DNA of 64,000 nucleotides from JADGHX01 sp035760965 (GCA_035760965.1 DASTRY010000096.1:49023-113022), one strand, 5' to 3'; positions 9,641-19,410 are shown, counted from the stretch's first letter. The notes: generated by a model from the letters alone, not told the origin. Numbers and translations are program-made.

Positions 9641-9728
9641 TGCGAGATGCTAGCGGCGCCTTGGCTGCGCCGAAACCCCCCGGGTCGCAAACTGTGACCG
9701 CGGAGGGTTTTGCGGAACGGGAAGGGCT

Positions 9729-9899
9729 TTAGCGGCGCTTGCCGGTCAGCAGTTGCGCGACGCGCCCGAAGAAGGACGGCTTGAACGCCTCGACGTGGTA
9801 GTACTCCGCCGTGCGCGCGGTGTTCCGGCGACTCATCTCGGCAACCAGATCCTTGGGCAACTCGAACTTCGCGGTGTCGTTGAGACGCTCGGCGTGCAT
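9729..9899 (-). CDS. Small hypothetical protein, 56 residues
   Basis: Start taken at ATG 9899, with GAGGA about seven bases upstream. An in-frame ATG at 9953 would add 18 polar residues. The product is a soluble, mixed-charge peptide (FELPKDLVAEMSRRNTART, then VEAFKPSFFGRVAQLLTGKRR) with a likely amphipathic basic C-terminal helix. No known domain was recognised. Codon use is like its neighbours. It stands alone between two gaps on the minus strand. Confidence 0.5.
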   Translation of the reverse strand: MHAERLNDTAKFELPKDLVAEMSRRNTARTAEYYHVEAFKPSFFGRVAQLLTGKRR

Positions 9900-10369
9900 C
9901 GTCGTGTCCTCGTCGGTCGGGGGAACGTCGGGTGATGAATCTGCAGTCCGCATGGACCGCGGGTGAGCAAACTACGGACCCACGCGCAGGCGCGGAGTGG
10001 AACGGGTCACAGGTTCGCGAGCGGTCATGTGAAGTCGCAAGCCGCAGACGGAATTCCGTCATGCGCCGAGCGTTATGTCCGCGCGGCGACGTGCCCGGTT
10101 GGTGCGTCAGGTGACGCATTGCGCCCATTGCGTGCAGGGCGCGTCACATCACGGCGTGTCGATTCATCGCACAGACGGCGGGCACGGCGCACGCGTGAGG
10201 GCGAGCGCATCGCACGTGCCCAGCCGTCTGCTTGACGAAGCGGATGCGCGGTCCTTCGCGACAGGCGCACTGCTGTTTTCATCCGCGCACGTAGGATGCA
10301 AGTCGAGCGCGCGCCGCTCGACTTGGATTCGCGTTGGTTTCGTAGAGAAATGCGGGTCGGGGACGCCGC
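9900..10369. other. Gap of about 470 bp with no supported gene
   Basis: Short open frames here have no start signals or recognisable products. The only clear structure is the hairpin at 10299-10325. The stretch probably holds the promoter of the small minus-strand gene ending at 9729 and the downstream region of tldD. Confidence 0.5.
10299..10325 (-). terminator. Perfect 11-bp hairpin downstream of tldD, no U-run
   Basis: Arms CAAGTCGAGCG and CGCTCGACTTG pair perfectly around a five-base loop, 45 bp beyond the tldD stop. No T-run follows on either strand, so it may act as a transcript-end stabiliser rather than a strong intrinsic terminator. Confidence 0.4.
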
Positions 10370-11842
10370 TCAGCCCGTGCCGCCGACCGTCAGGTTGTCG
10401 ATGCGCAGCGTCGGCTGGCCCACGCCGACCGGCACGCTTTGCCCTTCTTTTCCGCAGGTTCCGACGCCGTCATCGAGCTTCAGGTCGTTGCCGACCATGC
10501 TCACGCGCGTGAGCACATCGGGCCCGTTGCCGATCAGCGTGGCGCCCTTCAGCGGCGCGCCGATCTTGCCGTTCTCGATGGCATATGCCTCGCTCGCCGA
10601 GAACACGAACTTGCCCGAGGTGATGTCCACCTGCCCGCCGCCGAAATTCACGGCATAGATGCCGCGCTCGACGGAGCGGATGATCTCCTCCGGCGAGTGC
10701 GGCCCCGGCCGCATGTACGTGTTCGTCATGCGCGGGAGCGTCACGTGCGCGAACGACTCGCGCCGTCCATTGCCGGTCGGCTTCACGCCCATCAACCGGG
10801 CGTTGAGCTTGTCCTGGATGTAGCCGACGAGCACGCCGTTCTCGATCAGCGTCGTGCACTGCGTGGGCGTGCCCTCGTCGTCGATGTTCAACGAGCCGCG
10901 CCGCTTCGAGAGGGTGCCGTCGTCGACGATCGTGCACGCCTCGCTCGCCACGCGCTCGCCGATGCGGTTCGCGAAAGCGGACGTGCCCTTGCGGTTGAAG
11001 TCGCCTTCGAGCCCGTGGCCGATGGCTTCGTGGAGCAGCACGCCCGGCCAGCCCGGCCCCAGCACGACGGTCATCGGGCCTGCGGGTGCCGGAATGGATT
11101 CGAGATTCAGCAGTGCCTGACGCGCCGCCTCGCGCGCGATCTTCAGCGGCCGCTCGCCGGCCACCAGCTCTTGGAGCGAGAAGCGCCCGCCGGCTCCGGC
11201 GTAGCCCTGCTCGCGCCGGCCGTTGTGTTCCGCAATGACCGAGACGTTGAAGCGCACGAGCGGCCGCACATCCGCCGCGAGCTCGCCCTCGCTGTTCGCC
11301 ACGAGCACGACCTCGTGCACGGCCGAGACGCTCGCCATGACCTGCACGATGCGCGGATCGATCTTGCGCGTCTCGCGATCGACGCGCTCGAGCCAGGCCA
11401 CTTTGTCGGGGTCGCGCATCGACGCCGTCGCGTCCACCGGCAGATAGAGCTTGTGCCCGGACTTCGGCTGCCACGCCTGCACCCGTCCATCACCGCCCTG
11501 CGCAGCGATGGCCCGCGCCGCGCGCGACGCCTCCTCCAGGGCCGGCAGCACGATCTCATCGGAGTACGCGAAGCCCGTCTTCTCGCCTGCGAGCGCACGG
11601 ACGCCGACGCCTTGCTCGATGCTCGCGCTCCCGTCCTTCACGATGCCGTCTTCCAGGGCCCACGACTCTTCGCGCGAGAGCTGGAAATACACGTCGGCGA
11701 AATCCACGGAGTGCCGCATGACTTCGCCGAAGACACGGTCCAGACGGCTGTCGTCGAGACCGCCCGGACGCAGGATGACGTCGCGGGCGATGCTCAAGGG
11801 ATCGGACGCCGCGGTCGTTGCAAGATCGGTGGAATGGCTCAT
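10370..11842 (-). CDS. tldD: Metalloprotease TldD
   Basis: 490 residues, full-length TldD. The zinc site HEAIGH lies at 271-276 and is followed by the family's GLEGDFNRKGTSAF. Other signatures are RRGSLNIDDEGTPT and a C-terminal block with FGGGQVDITSGKFVF. TldD is the zinc-bearing partner of PmbA (4500-5831) in the proteolytic heterodimer. The gene is the last of the run yhdP-nit-tldD and starts five bases after the nitrilase-family stop, so it is almost certainly cotranscribed. Confidence 0.97.
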   Translation of the reverse strand: MSHSTDLATTAASDPLSIARDVILRPGGLDDSRLDRVFGEVMRHSVDFADVYFQLSREESWALEDGIVKDGSASIEQGVGVRALAGEKTGFAYSDEIVLPALEEASRAARAIAAQGGDGRVQAWQPKSGHKLYLPVDATASMRDPDKVAWLERVDRETRKIDPRIVQVMASVSAVHEVVLVANSEGELAADVRPLVRFNVSVIAEHNGRREQGYAGAGGRFSLQELVAGERPLKIAREAARQALLNLESIPAPAGPMTVVLGPGWPGVLLHEAIGHGLEGDFNRKGTSAFANRIGERVASEACTIVDDGTLSKRRGSLNIDDEGTPTQCTTLIENGVLVGYIQDKLNARLMGVKPTGNGRRESFAHVTLPRMTNTYMRPGPHSPEEIIRSVERGIYAVNFGGGQVDITSGKFVFSASEAYAIENGKIGAPLKGATLIGNGPDVLTRVSMVGNDLKLDDGVGTCGKEGQSVPVGVGQPTLRIDNLTVGGTG

Positions 11843-11846
11843 TCAG

Positions 11847-12653
11847 CTACAGTACACGATGGTCGAGGGCAGGGAAGCTAGTGCGGGCTTGGTTCTGCCG
11901 ATTCAAGTCGACGTCGGCCACGACGCAGCCGCGGCCACGAGGCAAGCGCTGCAGGACCGCGCCCCAGTAGTCGACGATCAGGCTGTCGCCGTACGTTTCC
12001 CGCCCGTTCGGGTGAAATCCCGACTGCGCGGGTGCGATGACGTAGCAGAGGTTCTCGATCGCTCGCGCACGCAGCAGCGTTTCCCAGTGTGCGCGGCCCG
12101 TTGGCGCGGTGAAGGCCGAGGGTACGCTGAAGAGCTGCGCACCTGCCGCGCTCAGGCGGCGGAACAGCTCCGGAAAGCGCACGTCGTAGCAGACCGTCAG
12201 CCCAAGCTTGCCGGCCGGCGTATCGACCACCACCGGCTCGCGACCGGGCGCGACGTGCGCCGACTCGCGATACGTCTCGGCCTTGCCGGGAATGTCCACA
12301 TCGAACAGATGAATCTTGTCGTAGCGGGCGACGCGACGGCCGCGCTCGTCGAACACGAGCGATGCGGCGGCGACGCGCCCGTCGGCGCCCGCGCGCAGCG
12401 GCGCCGTCCCACCCACGATCCAGAGCTTCAGCTCGCGCGCGGTGCTCGCGAGGAAGTCTTGGATGGGGCCGCTGCCGTCGGCCTCGCCGACCGCACGCTT
12501 GTCCGCGTCTTTGAGACCCATGAATGCGAAGTTCTCGGGCAGCGCGGCCAGCACCGCACCGCGTTCGCGCGCTTGGCGCAGGAGCTCGCGCGCCTGCTCG
12601 AGGTTTGCGCCGACGTCGGGGCCGGACGTCATCTGGATCGCTGCGACTTTCAT
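11847..12653 (-). CDS. Carbon-nitrogen hydrolase, Nit1/deaminated glutathione amidase type
   Basis: 268 residues of the nitrilase superfamily. The catalytic triad is visible as E40 (ALPENFAF), K113 (YDKIHLFDVD) and C155 (GLTVCYDVRFPELF). The KIHLFDVDIPG and CYDVRFPELFR contexts are typical of the Nit1/YbeM branch, which hydrolyses deaminated glutathione, a metabolite repair reaction. It sits between yhdP and tldD with gaps of ten and four bases, a linkage common in beta- and gammaproteobacteria. The exact substrate is inferred from the family. Confidence 0.9.
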   Translation of the reverse strand: MKVAAIQMTSGPDVGANLEQARELLRQARERGAVLAALPENFAFMGLKDADKRAVGEADGSGPIQDFLASTARELKLWIVGGTAPLRAGADGRVAAASLVFDERGRRVARYDKIHLFDVDIPGKAETYRESAHVAPGREPVVVDTPAGKLGLTVCYDVRFPELFRRLSAAGAQLFSVPSAFTAPTGRAHWETLLRARAIENLCYVIAPAQSGFHPNGRETYGDSLIVDYWGAVLQRLPRGRGCVVADVDLNRQNQARTSFPALDHRVL

Positions 12654-12663
12654 GGGCGCGACT

Positions 12664-15600
12664 CTACTCCACGCTGACCGCGGGCTCGTTCCACGAGCCT
12701 CGCAAATGAAGCGTCACGTGCGAATGCTCCGCGTCGTCGCCGCCGCGGCCGAGCAGCTCGCGCAGGGCCATCCAGGCGGCGGCGACTCGCGGTGTAGCCG
12801 CGAGACGGCGCAGGGACGCGGGGATGCGCTCCTCGCCGCGCAACACCCAGGCCTCGTAATCGTAGTCGTGCGCGAGGAGATCCGTGCGACCGCGCATCAG
12901 GATCTCGGCGTCGCCGTCGAAGTGCAGATCGGACGTGATCGCCTGACCGCCGCGCAGCTCGAATTCCGCAGCGAGCCGCTTGAAGCGCAGCTCGTCCGCA
13001 GGCAAGGCCTCCGGCCCCGCCGGGCTCGCCATGGCGCTCAGCAGCGCGGGCACCGTGAGCAGCGCAAACGGCTGGCCGGGCACGCCCAGTGCGCCGCGCG
13101 CGATGCCATCCTCGAAGCGCATCTCGACGGTGCCCGAAGCCGTTTCGAGCCAGGAGCCCGCCTCGCGCGGCGCCCACGCGAGCTCGCCTCGCAGCGTGCC
13201 TTTCGCAGCGGCGATATCGGGACGGAAGCCGAGATCCGCGAGCGCACGCGCGGCCGAATCCGTGCTCAACGTGAATTTCACGCTGCACGTCGTGAGGCCC
13301 GGCGCGCACTGCACGTTGCCCTCGCCTGAGAGGTTCTCGCGCGTCCATTGCACGTCCTTGAACGCGACGCGTGGCGCGCGGGCGACGAGCGTGCCGCTCA
13401 GCACGCCAAGCGATGCCGCTTCGATGCGCATCGCCGTGCCGGCCTCCGCGCTGCTTGCCAGCACCGTTGCATTGGGATGCACGCGACTGCCGATCGCGAG
13501 CTCGTCGGCCGTCACGTTCACCGATGCGGGCGTCGCGTCGGCGAGTCGAGCGACCTGCTCCCACGCGATCAAGTAGGCGGGCAGATCGAGCCGCTTCAGG
13601 TGACCCTCCACCGCGATCACGTTGTCCGTGGGAAGGAGCGCTGCGCCGCCGCCGAGGCGCACCGCGCCGCGATCGATCTGCCAGTTATCGCCGCGCTGCT
13701 GCAAGGCGAACGCCGCGCGCACGCGCTCCGCAAGGCTCGCGCGCAGCTCCGTCGTGTCCGTCGTGCCGGAGATCTCGATGTGCAGCGGCAGGGTCGCCTC
13801 CACGAGCTTGCCGAACGGTGCCGGCAGATCGCTCGCGACGCCGATCAGGTTCGAGTCGGCCCGTCCCTGCCAGTGCACCGGCTGTGTCTCCGACGCGGCC
13901 GTGTACAGAAATTCGCCGCTCCATGCCGTGAGGCCTCGGACCTCGGGCAAATCGCGCAGCTCCGAGAGCGCGACGAGCTTGCGCGCATCGACGAGCCCCT
14001 GTGCCTGCACGGCGATGACGCTGCCTCGTCGATCGCGACGCTCGGCGACCTTCAGGGTGAGCGGGCTCCCGAGCCATTCGCCGTTCAGCGTCGAGCGCTG
14101 CAAACGCCCCGAGTCGAGCGCGAGCGTGCCGCGCAGCGACTCGATCGGCGGCAGATCGTTCGTCAGTTTGAGCTCGACGCCATCGAGCATCGCGGCGATG
14201 TGCGTCCGCGTTGGCGGCGGCGTGCTGCGCGCTGCATGCGTCGAACGCGCAGGAACTGCGACGTCGAAATCGAGCAGCGCATCGCCGCGCGCCACGATGT
14301 CCTGCAGATGCGGCGCTTGCTCCTCCAGCTCGGGATGGTCGCGCAGCCACGCGAGCGCTTCCTCGAGGCGCGCGCGGGCGCGGCCGGTGAAGTGCGCACC
14401 GCGCGCACCGTCGGCATCCCATTCGGCCTGCACGTCGGCGAGATCGAAGGGCCCCGCGCGGCCTTCGTCGAGGGTCGCGCTCACGTGTGAGCCGCTCCAC
14501 TCGAGCCTTGCGCGCGCAGCGTGCGCCGCGGGCCATACATCGTCCCCGGCGAGCTTCGCGTCTCGCACGTCCAGCGTGCCCTTGGACGTGTCGCCATCCA
14601 GATCGATGCTGGCGTCCTCGACATGCCCGTCCGTCACCCGGGCCGCCATCGGGCCGAGGACCTGCGCGAGCTGCGCACCGAGAGCGCTGTGCAGCTTCGA
14701 GAGGTCCGCGTGAGGAACGGTGACGTGCGCCTCCAGCACAGGTGCCCCGCCGTCGACACCCGTCAGCGTGCCGCGCAACGTCAAACGGCCGCTCTCGTGA
14801 TCGACGTCGAGATGCTCCGTCGAGAGACGCCAGCCCGCCTCCGCGCGTGTGATCTCGAGGACGGAGGCGACCTTCAGGCCTGCCAGCGGCTGCTCCGGGA
14901 ACGAGGACAGCTGCAGCTCCGCCGCCGGCGCCTCCAATTCGATACCGACGCGGCTCTCGCTCGCGGACAGCCGCGCGCGCAGCCCGCGCAACACGAACCG
15001 GCCCGGCGCGGCAACCCCGCCATCGGCGACGCGCGCGCTCGCCGCGAACCGCTCGCCCTCGGCTCGCGCGGCGTTCCAATCGAAGTCGACGTTCTCCGCG
15101 GCCCCTTCGAGCTCGATGCCATCCGGGACGAGCTGCGGCGCGAGCCACCGCGCGACTGCGGCGGCCGAGCGCAGCGGCGCACTCTCGACCGCGCCATGCA
15201 CGTGCCCCGCGCCGATCTCGATGGCGATGCGCGGCAGCGGCGCGGACTTGTCCTCGCGACTGAGCGCGAGATCTTCGATCTGCAGCTGCGCGCCGCCCGG
15301 ACGGCTCGCGAAGCGCCACTCGCCCGCGAGGTACTCGAGCGGCAGCACACCATACGCAGCCAGCGAAGCGTGGGCGGGATCGAGCCACGGCGGCGTGCCG
15401 AACGTGACGTCGTGCGCCTTGATCTGGCCGTTGGCCTTCTCGACCTTGCCGGTCTTCAGCGTGAGTTGCAGCGTGATGTCGCCCGAGCCGCTCACCGGCA
15501 GGCTGCGCGCGAGCCAGGGCCTATCCTTCAGCACCTCGCGCCAGCCCGCGAACGCGAGCCGCATGCCTTCGAAGCGCAACCCGCCGCTCAGCGTGCGCGG

Positions 15601-16368
15601 GTCCGCGATATCGCCCTTGAATTGCACGACCACGCGCGCCGCGCGCCCGAGGCGCTCCGGCAGGTAGACGAGCCCGAACCCGCTCCACTCCCCTTCGCTG
15701 TGCCGGAGCGACGCGCGCCGCACCTGCACGGTGATGGAATTGGCGAAGCCGTTCGGGTCGGGCAGCTTCAGCGTGCCGCCCTGCAGATCGATGCGGCCTC
15801 CGCGCCAGCGCTCGAGAATGCGCAGGCGCGCAGCGAGTGCCGTCGCCTCGGCCGACTCGCCGGGCATGCGCGCACGCGGCGCCTCGGCCGGCGCGCCGCG
15901 CGAGAGACGCTCCAGATCGATGTCCGGCGAGACGAGTGTGATGCGCCCGGCGGCGAGCTGCCCCGTCTGCATGGTGCGCCACGCATCGAACCCGACGACG
16001 AGCTCCGGCGCGCGCAGCAGGACATTGGAGCGACCCGGCTCGCCGAGCTCGACGCTGCGGAAGACGGCCTCGGGACCGTACCAACCCCAGCGCAGCCCCA
16101 GCTCGTTGAAGCGCACGTCCAAGCCCGTCTGCACGCGTATGAGCCGCTCCAGCGCAGCCCGGTGCTCGGGGACCCGTGCGAGCGCAAGCTCGTAGGCGAC
16201 GACGACCGTGCCTGTGATCGCAAGGATGGCCGCGCACGCGAGAAGCGCCGTCCGGACGCCGCGCCGATGCAGGAACGGCGCGCGCAAGCGTGCGACGGCG
16301 CCGCGCAGCCTCGCCGCCTGCACGGGCTCCGCCCGATCGTTCCCGTCATTCGCCTGGTCAGGCGTCAT
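12664..16368 (-). CDS. yhdP: YhdP family AsmA-like phospholipid transport protein
   Basis: 1234 residues, close to the E. coli YhdP length. One N-terminal membrane anchor (about residues 38-60) is followed by a very long periplasmic body rich in short beta strands, the AsmA-like/DUF3971 repeat architecture. Early signature: RVQTGLDVRFNELGLRWGWYGPEAVF. YhdP and its relatives bridge the periplasm and move phospholipid towards the outer membrane. Start chosen at ATG 16368 because GGAGA lies six bases upstream. An ATG at 16401 lacks such a site. It follows rng by 45 bp in the conserved maf-rng-yhdP-tldD order. Confidence 0.92.
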   Translation of the reverse strand: MTPDQANDGNDRAEPVQAARLRGAVARLRAPFLHRRGVRTALLACAAILAITGTVVVAYELALARVPEHRAALERLIRVQTGLDVRFNELGLRWGWYGPEAVFRSVELGEPGRSNVLLRAPELVVGFDAWRTMQTGQLAAGRITLVSPDIDLERLSRGAPAEAPRARMPGESAEATALAARLRILERWRGGRIDLQGGTLKLPDPNGFANSITVQVRRASLRHSEGEWSGFGLVYLPERLGRAARVVVQFKGDIADPRTLSGGLRFEGMRLAFAGWREVLKDRPWLARSLPVSGSGDITLQLTLKTGKVEKANGQIKAHDVTFGTPPWLDPAHASLAAYGVLPLEYLAGEWRFASRPGGAQLQIEDLALSREDKSAPLPRIAIEIGAGHVHGAVESAPLRSAAAVARWLAPQLVPDGIELEGAAENVDFDWNAARAEGERFAASARVADGGVAAPGRFVLRGLRARLSASESRVGIELEAPAAELQLSSFPEQPLAGLKVASVLEITRAEAGWRLSTEHLDVDHESGRLTLRGTLTGVDGGAPVLEAHVTVPHADLSKLHSALGAQLAQVLGPMAARVTDGHVEDASIDLDGDTSKGTLDVRDAKLAGDDVWPAAHAARARLEWSGSHVSATLDEGRAGPFDLADVQAEWDADGARGAHFTGRARARLEEALAWLRDHPELEEQAPHLQDIVARGDALLDFDVAVPARSTHAARSTPPPTRTHIAAMLDGVELKLTNDLPPIESLRGTLALDSGRLQRSTLNGEWLGSPLTLKVAERRDRRGSVIAVQAQGLVDARKLVALSELRDLPEVRGLTAWSGEFLYTAASETQPVHWQGRADSNLIGVASDLPAPFGKLVEATLPLHIEISGTTDTTELRASLAERVRAAFALQQRGDNWQIDRGAVRLGGGAALLPTDNVIAVEGHLKRLDLPAYLIAWEQVARLADATPASVNVTADELAIGSRVHPNATVLASSAEAGTAMRIEAASLGVLSGTLVARAPRVAFKDVQWTRENLSGEGNVQCAPGLTTCSVKFTLSTDSAARALADLGFRPDIAAAKGTLRGELAWAPREAGSWLETASGTVEMRFEDGIARGALGVPGQPFALLTVPALLSAMASPAGPEALPADELRFKRLAAEFELRGGQAITSDLHFDGDAEILMRGRTDLLAHDYDYEAWVLRGEERIPASLRRLAATPRVAAAWMALRELLGRGGDDAEHSHVTLHLRGSWNEPAVSVE

Positions 16369-16413
16369 GCGCTGTCTCCGGGAAGCCGCGGCAGGGGGCA
16401 TCGCGATCGAGGG

Positions 16414-17886
16414 TTAAATGAGAACCACGTCGTATTGATCCACCCCGTAGAGGGCTTCCGCCTGTAGCCGGATCGGCCGCCCGACCTGCGGCTCGAGCTC
16501 CGCGAGGGCCGACGACTCCTCGTCGAGAAGGCGGTCCACGACGTCGCGGTGCGCCAGTATCAGCAGCTCCTTGCTGGCAAACTGCCGGCTCTGTCGCACT
16601 ATGTCGCGAAAGATCTCGTGGCAGACCGTCTCCGGTGTTTTGACGAAGCCGCGGCCTTCGCAACTCGGACAAGGCTGGCACAGCAGATGTTCCAGGCTCT
16701 CGCGCGTTCTCTTGCGCGTCATCTCGACGAGCCCGAGCGGCGACAAGCTCACGATGTGCGTCTGGGCGCGATCGCCCGCGAGCGCGCGCTCGAGGGCGGC
16801 GAGCACCTGGCGGCGGTGCGACTCGTCCTTCATGTCGATGAAGTCGATGATGATGATGCCGCCCAAGTTGCGCAGGCGCAGCTGCCGCGCGATCGCGACG
16901 GCCGCTTCGAGATTGGTCTTGAAGATGGTCTCTTCGAGATTGCGCGTGCCGACGTAGGCGCCCGTGTTCACGTCGATGGTCGTCATCGACTCGGTCTGGT
17001 CGATGATCAGATGGCCGCCGGACTTCAGCGACACCTTGCGATCGAGCGCGCGGCCGATCTCCTCCTCGATGCCGTGCAGATCGAAGATGGGCCGCTGTCC
17101 CTGATAGAGCTCGATCGTCGTGGTCGAGCCGGGGATGAACGTGCGCACGAAGTCGATCATGCGCTCGTGCTCGCGCGGCGAATCGACGAGCACGCGGGCC
17201 ACGCCGCGCGCCATCTCGTCGCGCAGCAGGCGCAGGGTGAGCGGCAAATCCTCGTGGACGATCTCGCCGGGGCGGGCCCGGAGCGCCGTCTCGCGCACGT
17301 GGGCCCACAGCTTGTCGAGATATCTCATGTCCTCCGCGAGGCTCTCCTCGGACACGCCCGCCGCGGCGGTGCGCACGATGTAGCCGCCGCCGTCCGCGCT
17401 GCTGCGCAGCCGCTCCGTGACCAGCGCCTTGAGGCGCAGCCGCTCGGCCTCTTCTTCGATACGGGTCGAGACCCCGACGCCCTCGCCGCGCGGCATGTAC
17501 ACGAGATAGCGCGACGGCAGCGCGACGAAGGTCGTGAGGCGCGCGCCCTTGGTTCCGATCGGGTCCTTGATGACCTGGACGAGGATCTCGTCGCCCGGAT
17601 TCACGAGCCGGCGGATGTCGTCGATCGCCGGCAGCGCGACGACCGTGTCGTCCGGACGCATGTAGGCGATGTCGGCGGCGTGCAGGAACGCCGTGCGCTC
17701 GAGACCGATGTCGACGAAGGCCGCCTGCATCCCCGGCAGCACGCGCGACACGCGCCCTTTGTAGAGATTGCTGACGAGCCCGCGGCGGCTCGCGCGCTCG
17801 ATGTGGATCTCCTGCAGCACCCCGTTCTCGACGAACGCGGCTCGCGTCTCGCGCGTCGTGGCGTTGACGAGGATTTCGAGGCTCAT
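16414..17886 (-). CDS. rng: Ribonuclease G
   Basis: 490 residues, the size of RNase G. The N-terminal S1-like domain (about 35-125, LYKGRVSRVLPGMQAAFVDIG) is followed by the catalytic domain with the two metal-binding aspartates D305 (TTIDVNTGAYVG) and D348 (IIIDFIDM). The zinc-link cysteines C403, C406 and C409 follow. It trims the 5' end of 16S rRNA and degrades mRNA. It lacks the long C-terminal scaffold of RNase E. The start ATG 17886 overlaps the maf stop by four bases, which implies translational coupling. Confidence 0.97.
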   Translation of the reverse strand: MSLEILVNATTRETRAAFVENGVLQEIHIERASRRGLVSNLYKGRVSRVLPGMQAAFVDIGLERTAFLHAADIAYMRPDDTVVALPAIDDIRRLVNPGDEILVQVIKDPIGTKGARLTTFVALPSRYLVYMPRGEGVGVSTRIEEEAERLRLKALVTERLRSSADGGGYIVRTAAAGVSEESLAEDMRYLDKLWAHVRETALRARPGEIVHEDLPLTLRLLRDEMARGVARVLVDSPREHERMIDFVRTFIPGSTTTIELYQGQRPIFDLHGIEEEIGRALDRKVSLKSGGHLIIDQTESMTTIDVNTGAYVGTRNLEETIFKTNLEAAVAIARQLRLRNLGGIIIIDFIDMKDESHRRQVLAALERALAGDRAQTHIVSLSPLGLVEMTRKRTRESLEHLLCQPCPSCEGRGFVKTPETVCHEIFRDIVRQSRQFASKELLILAHRDVVDRLLDEESSALAELEPQVGRPIRLQAEALYGVDQYDVVLI

Positions 17887-18476
17887 TGCCCCATTGTGCA
17901 CCAAAGCGGGAGCCCGGCCGCGGCCAACAGCCGCGCAGTTTCGAACAGCGGCAGCCCCATCACGCCCGAGTAGCTGCCCGTCAGGGATTCGATGAATACC
18001 GCGGCGAAACCTTGCACGGCATAGGCGCCGGCTTTGTCGCGGGGCTCGCCCGTCTCCCAGTACGCCGCACATTCCGCGGCGGTGAGCTCGCGGAAGGTGA
18101 CGCGACTTTCGTTGAGACTCAGCGCCACCCCGCTCGCCGTGGCGAGCGCCACGGCGGTGAGCACTTCGTGCGTGCGGCCGGAGAGCGCGCCGAGCATGCG
18201 CAGCGCATCGTCCCGATCGGCGGGCTTGCCGAAAATGACGCCGTCCAGCACGACCGTCGTGTCCGCAGCGAGCACCGGCAATGAAGAGTCGCGGTCCCAC
18301 ACGGACTGCGCTTTCGCGCGAGCCATGCGCTGTACGTAGGTGCGAGGCGTCTCGCCTGGCCGCACCGACTCGTCGATGTGCGCACCCGTCGCGACGTGCG
18401 GTACACCGATTTGCGCGAGCAGCTCGCGCCGGCGCGGCGAGACGGAGGCGAGTCGCAGAATGGGCGGATTACTCAC
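17883..18476 (-). CDS. Maf-type nucleoside triphosphate pyrophosphatase (YhdE group)
   Basis: 197 residues. The Maf signature LASVSPRRRELLAQIG opens the protein, followed by ARAKAQSVW near 54 and the catalytic AADTTVVLDG near 70-79. Maf proteins hydrolyse non-canonical or excess dTTP/UTP to monophosphates. The pairing with rng, overlapping by four bases, is the same as in E. coli (yhdE-rng). Its start overlaps the end of rlmH by eight bases. Confidence 0.93.
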   Translation of the reverse strand: MSNPPILRLASVSPRRRELLAQIGVPHVATGAHIDESVRPGETPRTYVQRMARAKAQSVWDRDSSLPVLAADTTVVLDGVIFGKPADRDDALRMLGALSGRTHEVLTAVALATASGVALSLNESRVTFRELTAAECAAYWETGEPRDKAGAYAVQGFAAVFIESLTGSYSGVMGLPLFETARLLAAAGLPLWCTMGQ

Positions 18477-18936
18477 GGTGATATGGATGATTGCTCAGCA
18501 AGCTGTGCGCGCGATAGAGCTGCTCGACCAGCACGACGCGCACGAGCGCATGCGGGAAAGTGAGCTTCGAGAGCGCCCACGTGAAATCCGCCCGCGCACG
18601 CACTTCGGGGGCGAAGCCGTCGGGCCCGCCGATGAGCAGCGCCAGATCGCGGCCATCGCGCATGCGGGCAGCGAGCCACTGGGCCAGCGCGCTCGTCGTC
18701 ATCTCGGTGCCGCGCTCATCGAGCGCCACGACGTATTCGTCCTTGCGAAGCGCGGCGAGCAGCCGCTCGCCTTCGATCTCGATGGCACGATGCGTGCTCG
18801 AGCCGGAGCGCGGGCCCGCTTCGATCTCGACCAGCGAGACGCGCAGCGCCGCGCCGAAGCGCTTCAGGTAGTCCTCGACCGCCTCGCGCACCCACGAGGG
18901 CATGCGGGAGCCGACGGCGAGAATCCGGATCTTCAG
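18469..18936 (-). CDS. rlmH: 23S rRNA (pseudouridine1915-N3)-methyltransferase RlmH, apparent CTG start
   Basis: 155 residues if read from CTG at 18936, exactly the length of E. coli RlmH. The product reads (M)KIRILAVGSRMPSWV, then LDERG near 75 and LLIGGPDGFAPEV near 100, the SPOUT-fold SAM-binding knot. The C-terminus LYRAHSLLSNHPYHRE is diagnostic. No ATG, GTG or TTG occurs in frame upstream within the expected range, and the next ATG (M15 in this count) would delete the first beta strand. The CTG overlaps the rsfS stop codon as CTGA, so reinitiation after rsfS is the likely mechanism. Confidence 0.9.
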   Translation of the reverse strand: MKIRILAVGSRMPSWVREAVEDYLKRFGAALRVSLVEIEAGPRSGSSTHRAIEIEGERLLAALRKDEYVVALDERGTEMTTSALAQWLAARMRDGRDLALLIGGPDGFAPEVRARADFTWALSKLTFPHALVRVVLVEQLYRAHSLLSNHPYHRE

Positions 18937-19379
18937 GAGGGTTTGCGCCGTGAGGCGCGCTTGCGCGCCGGTACCTTCGGCACCGTGAGACCGACCGGCG
19001 CCGCGTTCGCGACCGCCGCCGGCGATTCCTGCTCCCACATGCGCTCGAGGCTGTAGAACTCGCGCACCCGGGGCAGCATCACGTGCACGACGACGTCGTG
19101 CAGATCGACGAGGACCCACTCGCCTTCGCGTGCGCCTTCCACGCCGAGCGGCCGCACGCCGCGCTCCTTGGCCTTCTCGATGACGCGATCGGCGATCGAG
19201 CGCACGTGCCGGTCCGAATTTCCCGAGGCGACGATCATGACATCCGCGATGTCGGTGAGCCCTCGCACATCCATCACTTTGACGTTGACGGCCTTCATGT
19301 CTTCCAGCGCGGCCGTGACGATTCCTTCCAGGGGCGGGCCGCGATCGGGAGCGCGGCGCGAGCGGGTGCGAGTGATCAT
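18933..19379 (-). CDS. rsfS: Ribosome silencing factor RsfS
   Basis: 148 residues. The RsfS core runs from about 18 to 118: LEDMKAVNVKVMDVRGLTDI, VIASGNSDRHV-like stretch and REGEWVLVDLHDVVVHVML. It binds ribosomal protein uL14 on the 50S subunit and blocks subunit joining in stationary phase. A basic tail of about 20 residues (VPARKRASRRKPS) extends past the usual end. It lies between nadD and rlmH as in many proteobacteria, with no cobC-like gene between. The 5' flank contains a small tandem repeat (19411-19458). Confidence 0.94.
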   Translation of the reverse strand: MITRTRSRRAPDRGPPLEGIVTAALEDMKAVNVKVMDVRGLTDIADVMIVASGNSDRHVRSIADRVIEKAKERGVRPLGVEGAREGEWVLVDLHDVVVHVMLPRVREFYSLERMWEQESPAAVANAAPVGLTVPKVPARKRASRRKPS

Positions 19380-19410
19380 GTGTGGGGGAGTGTCTCCTGC
19401 AGCGTGTGCA

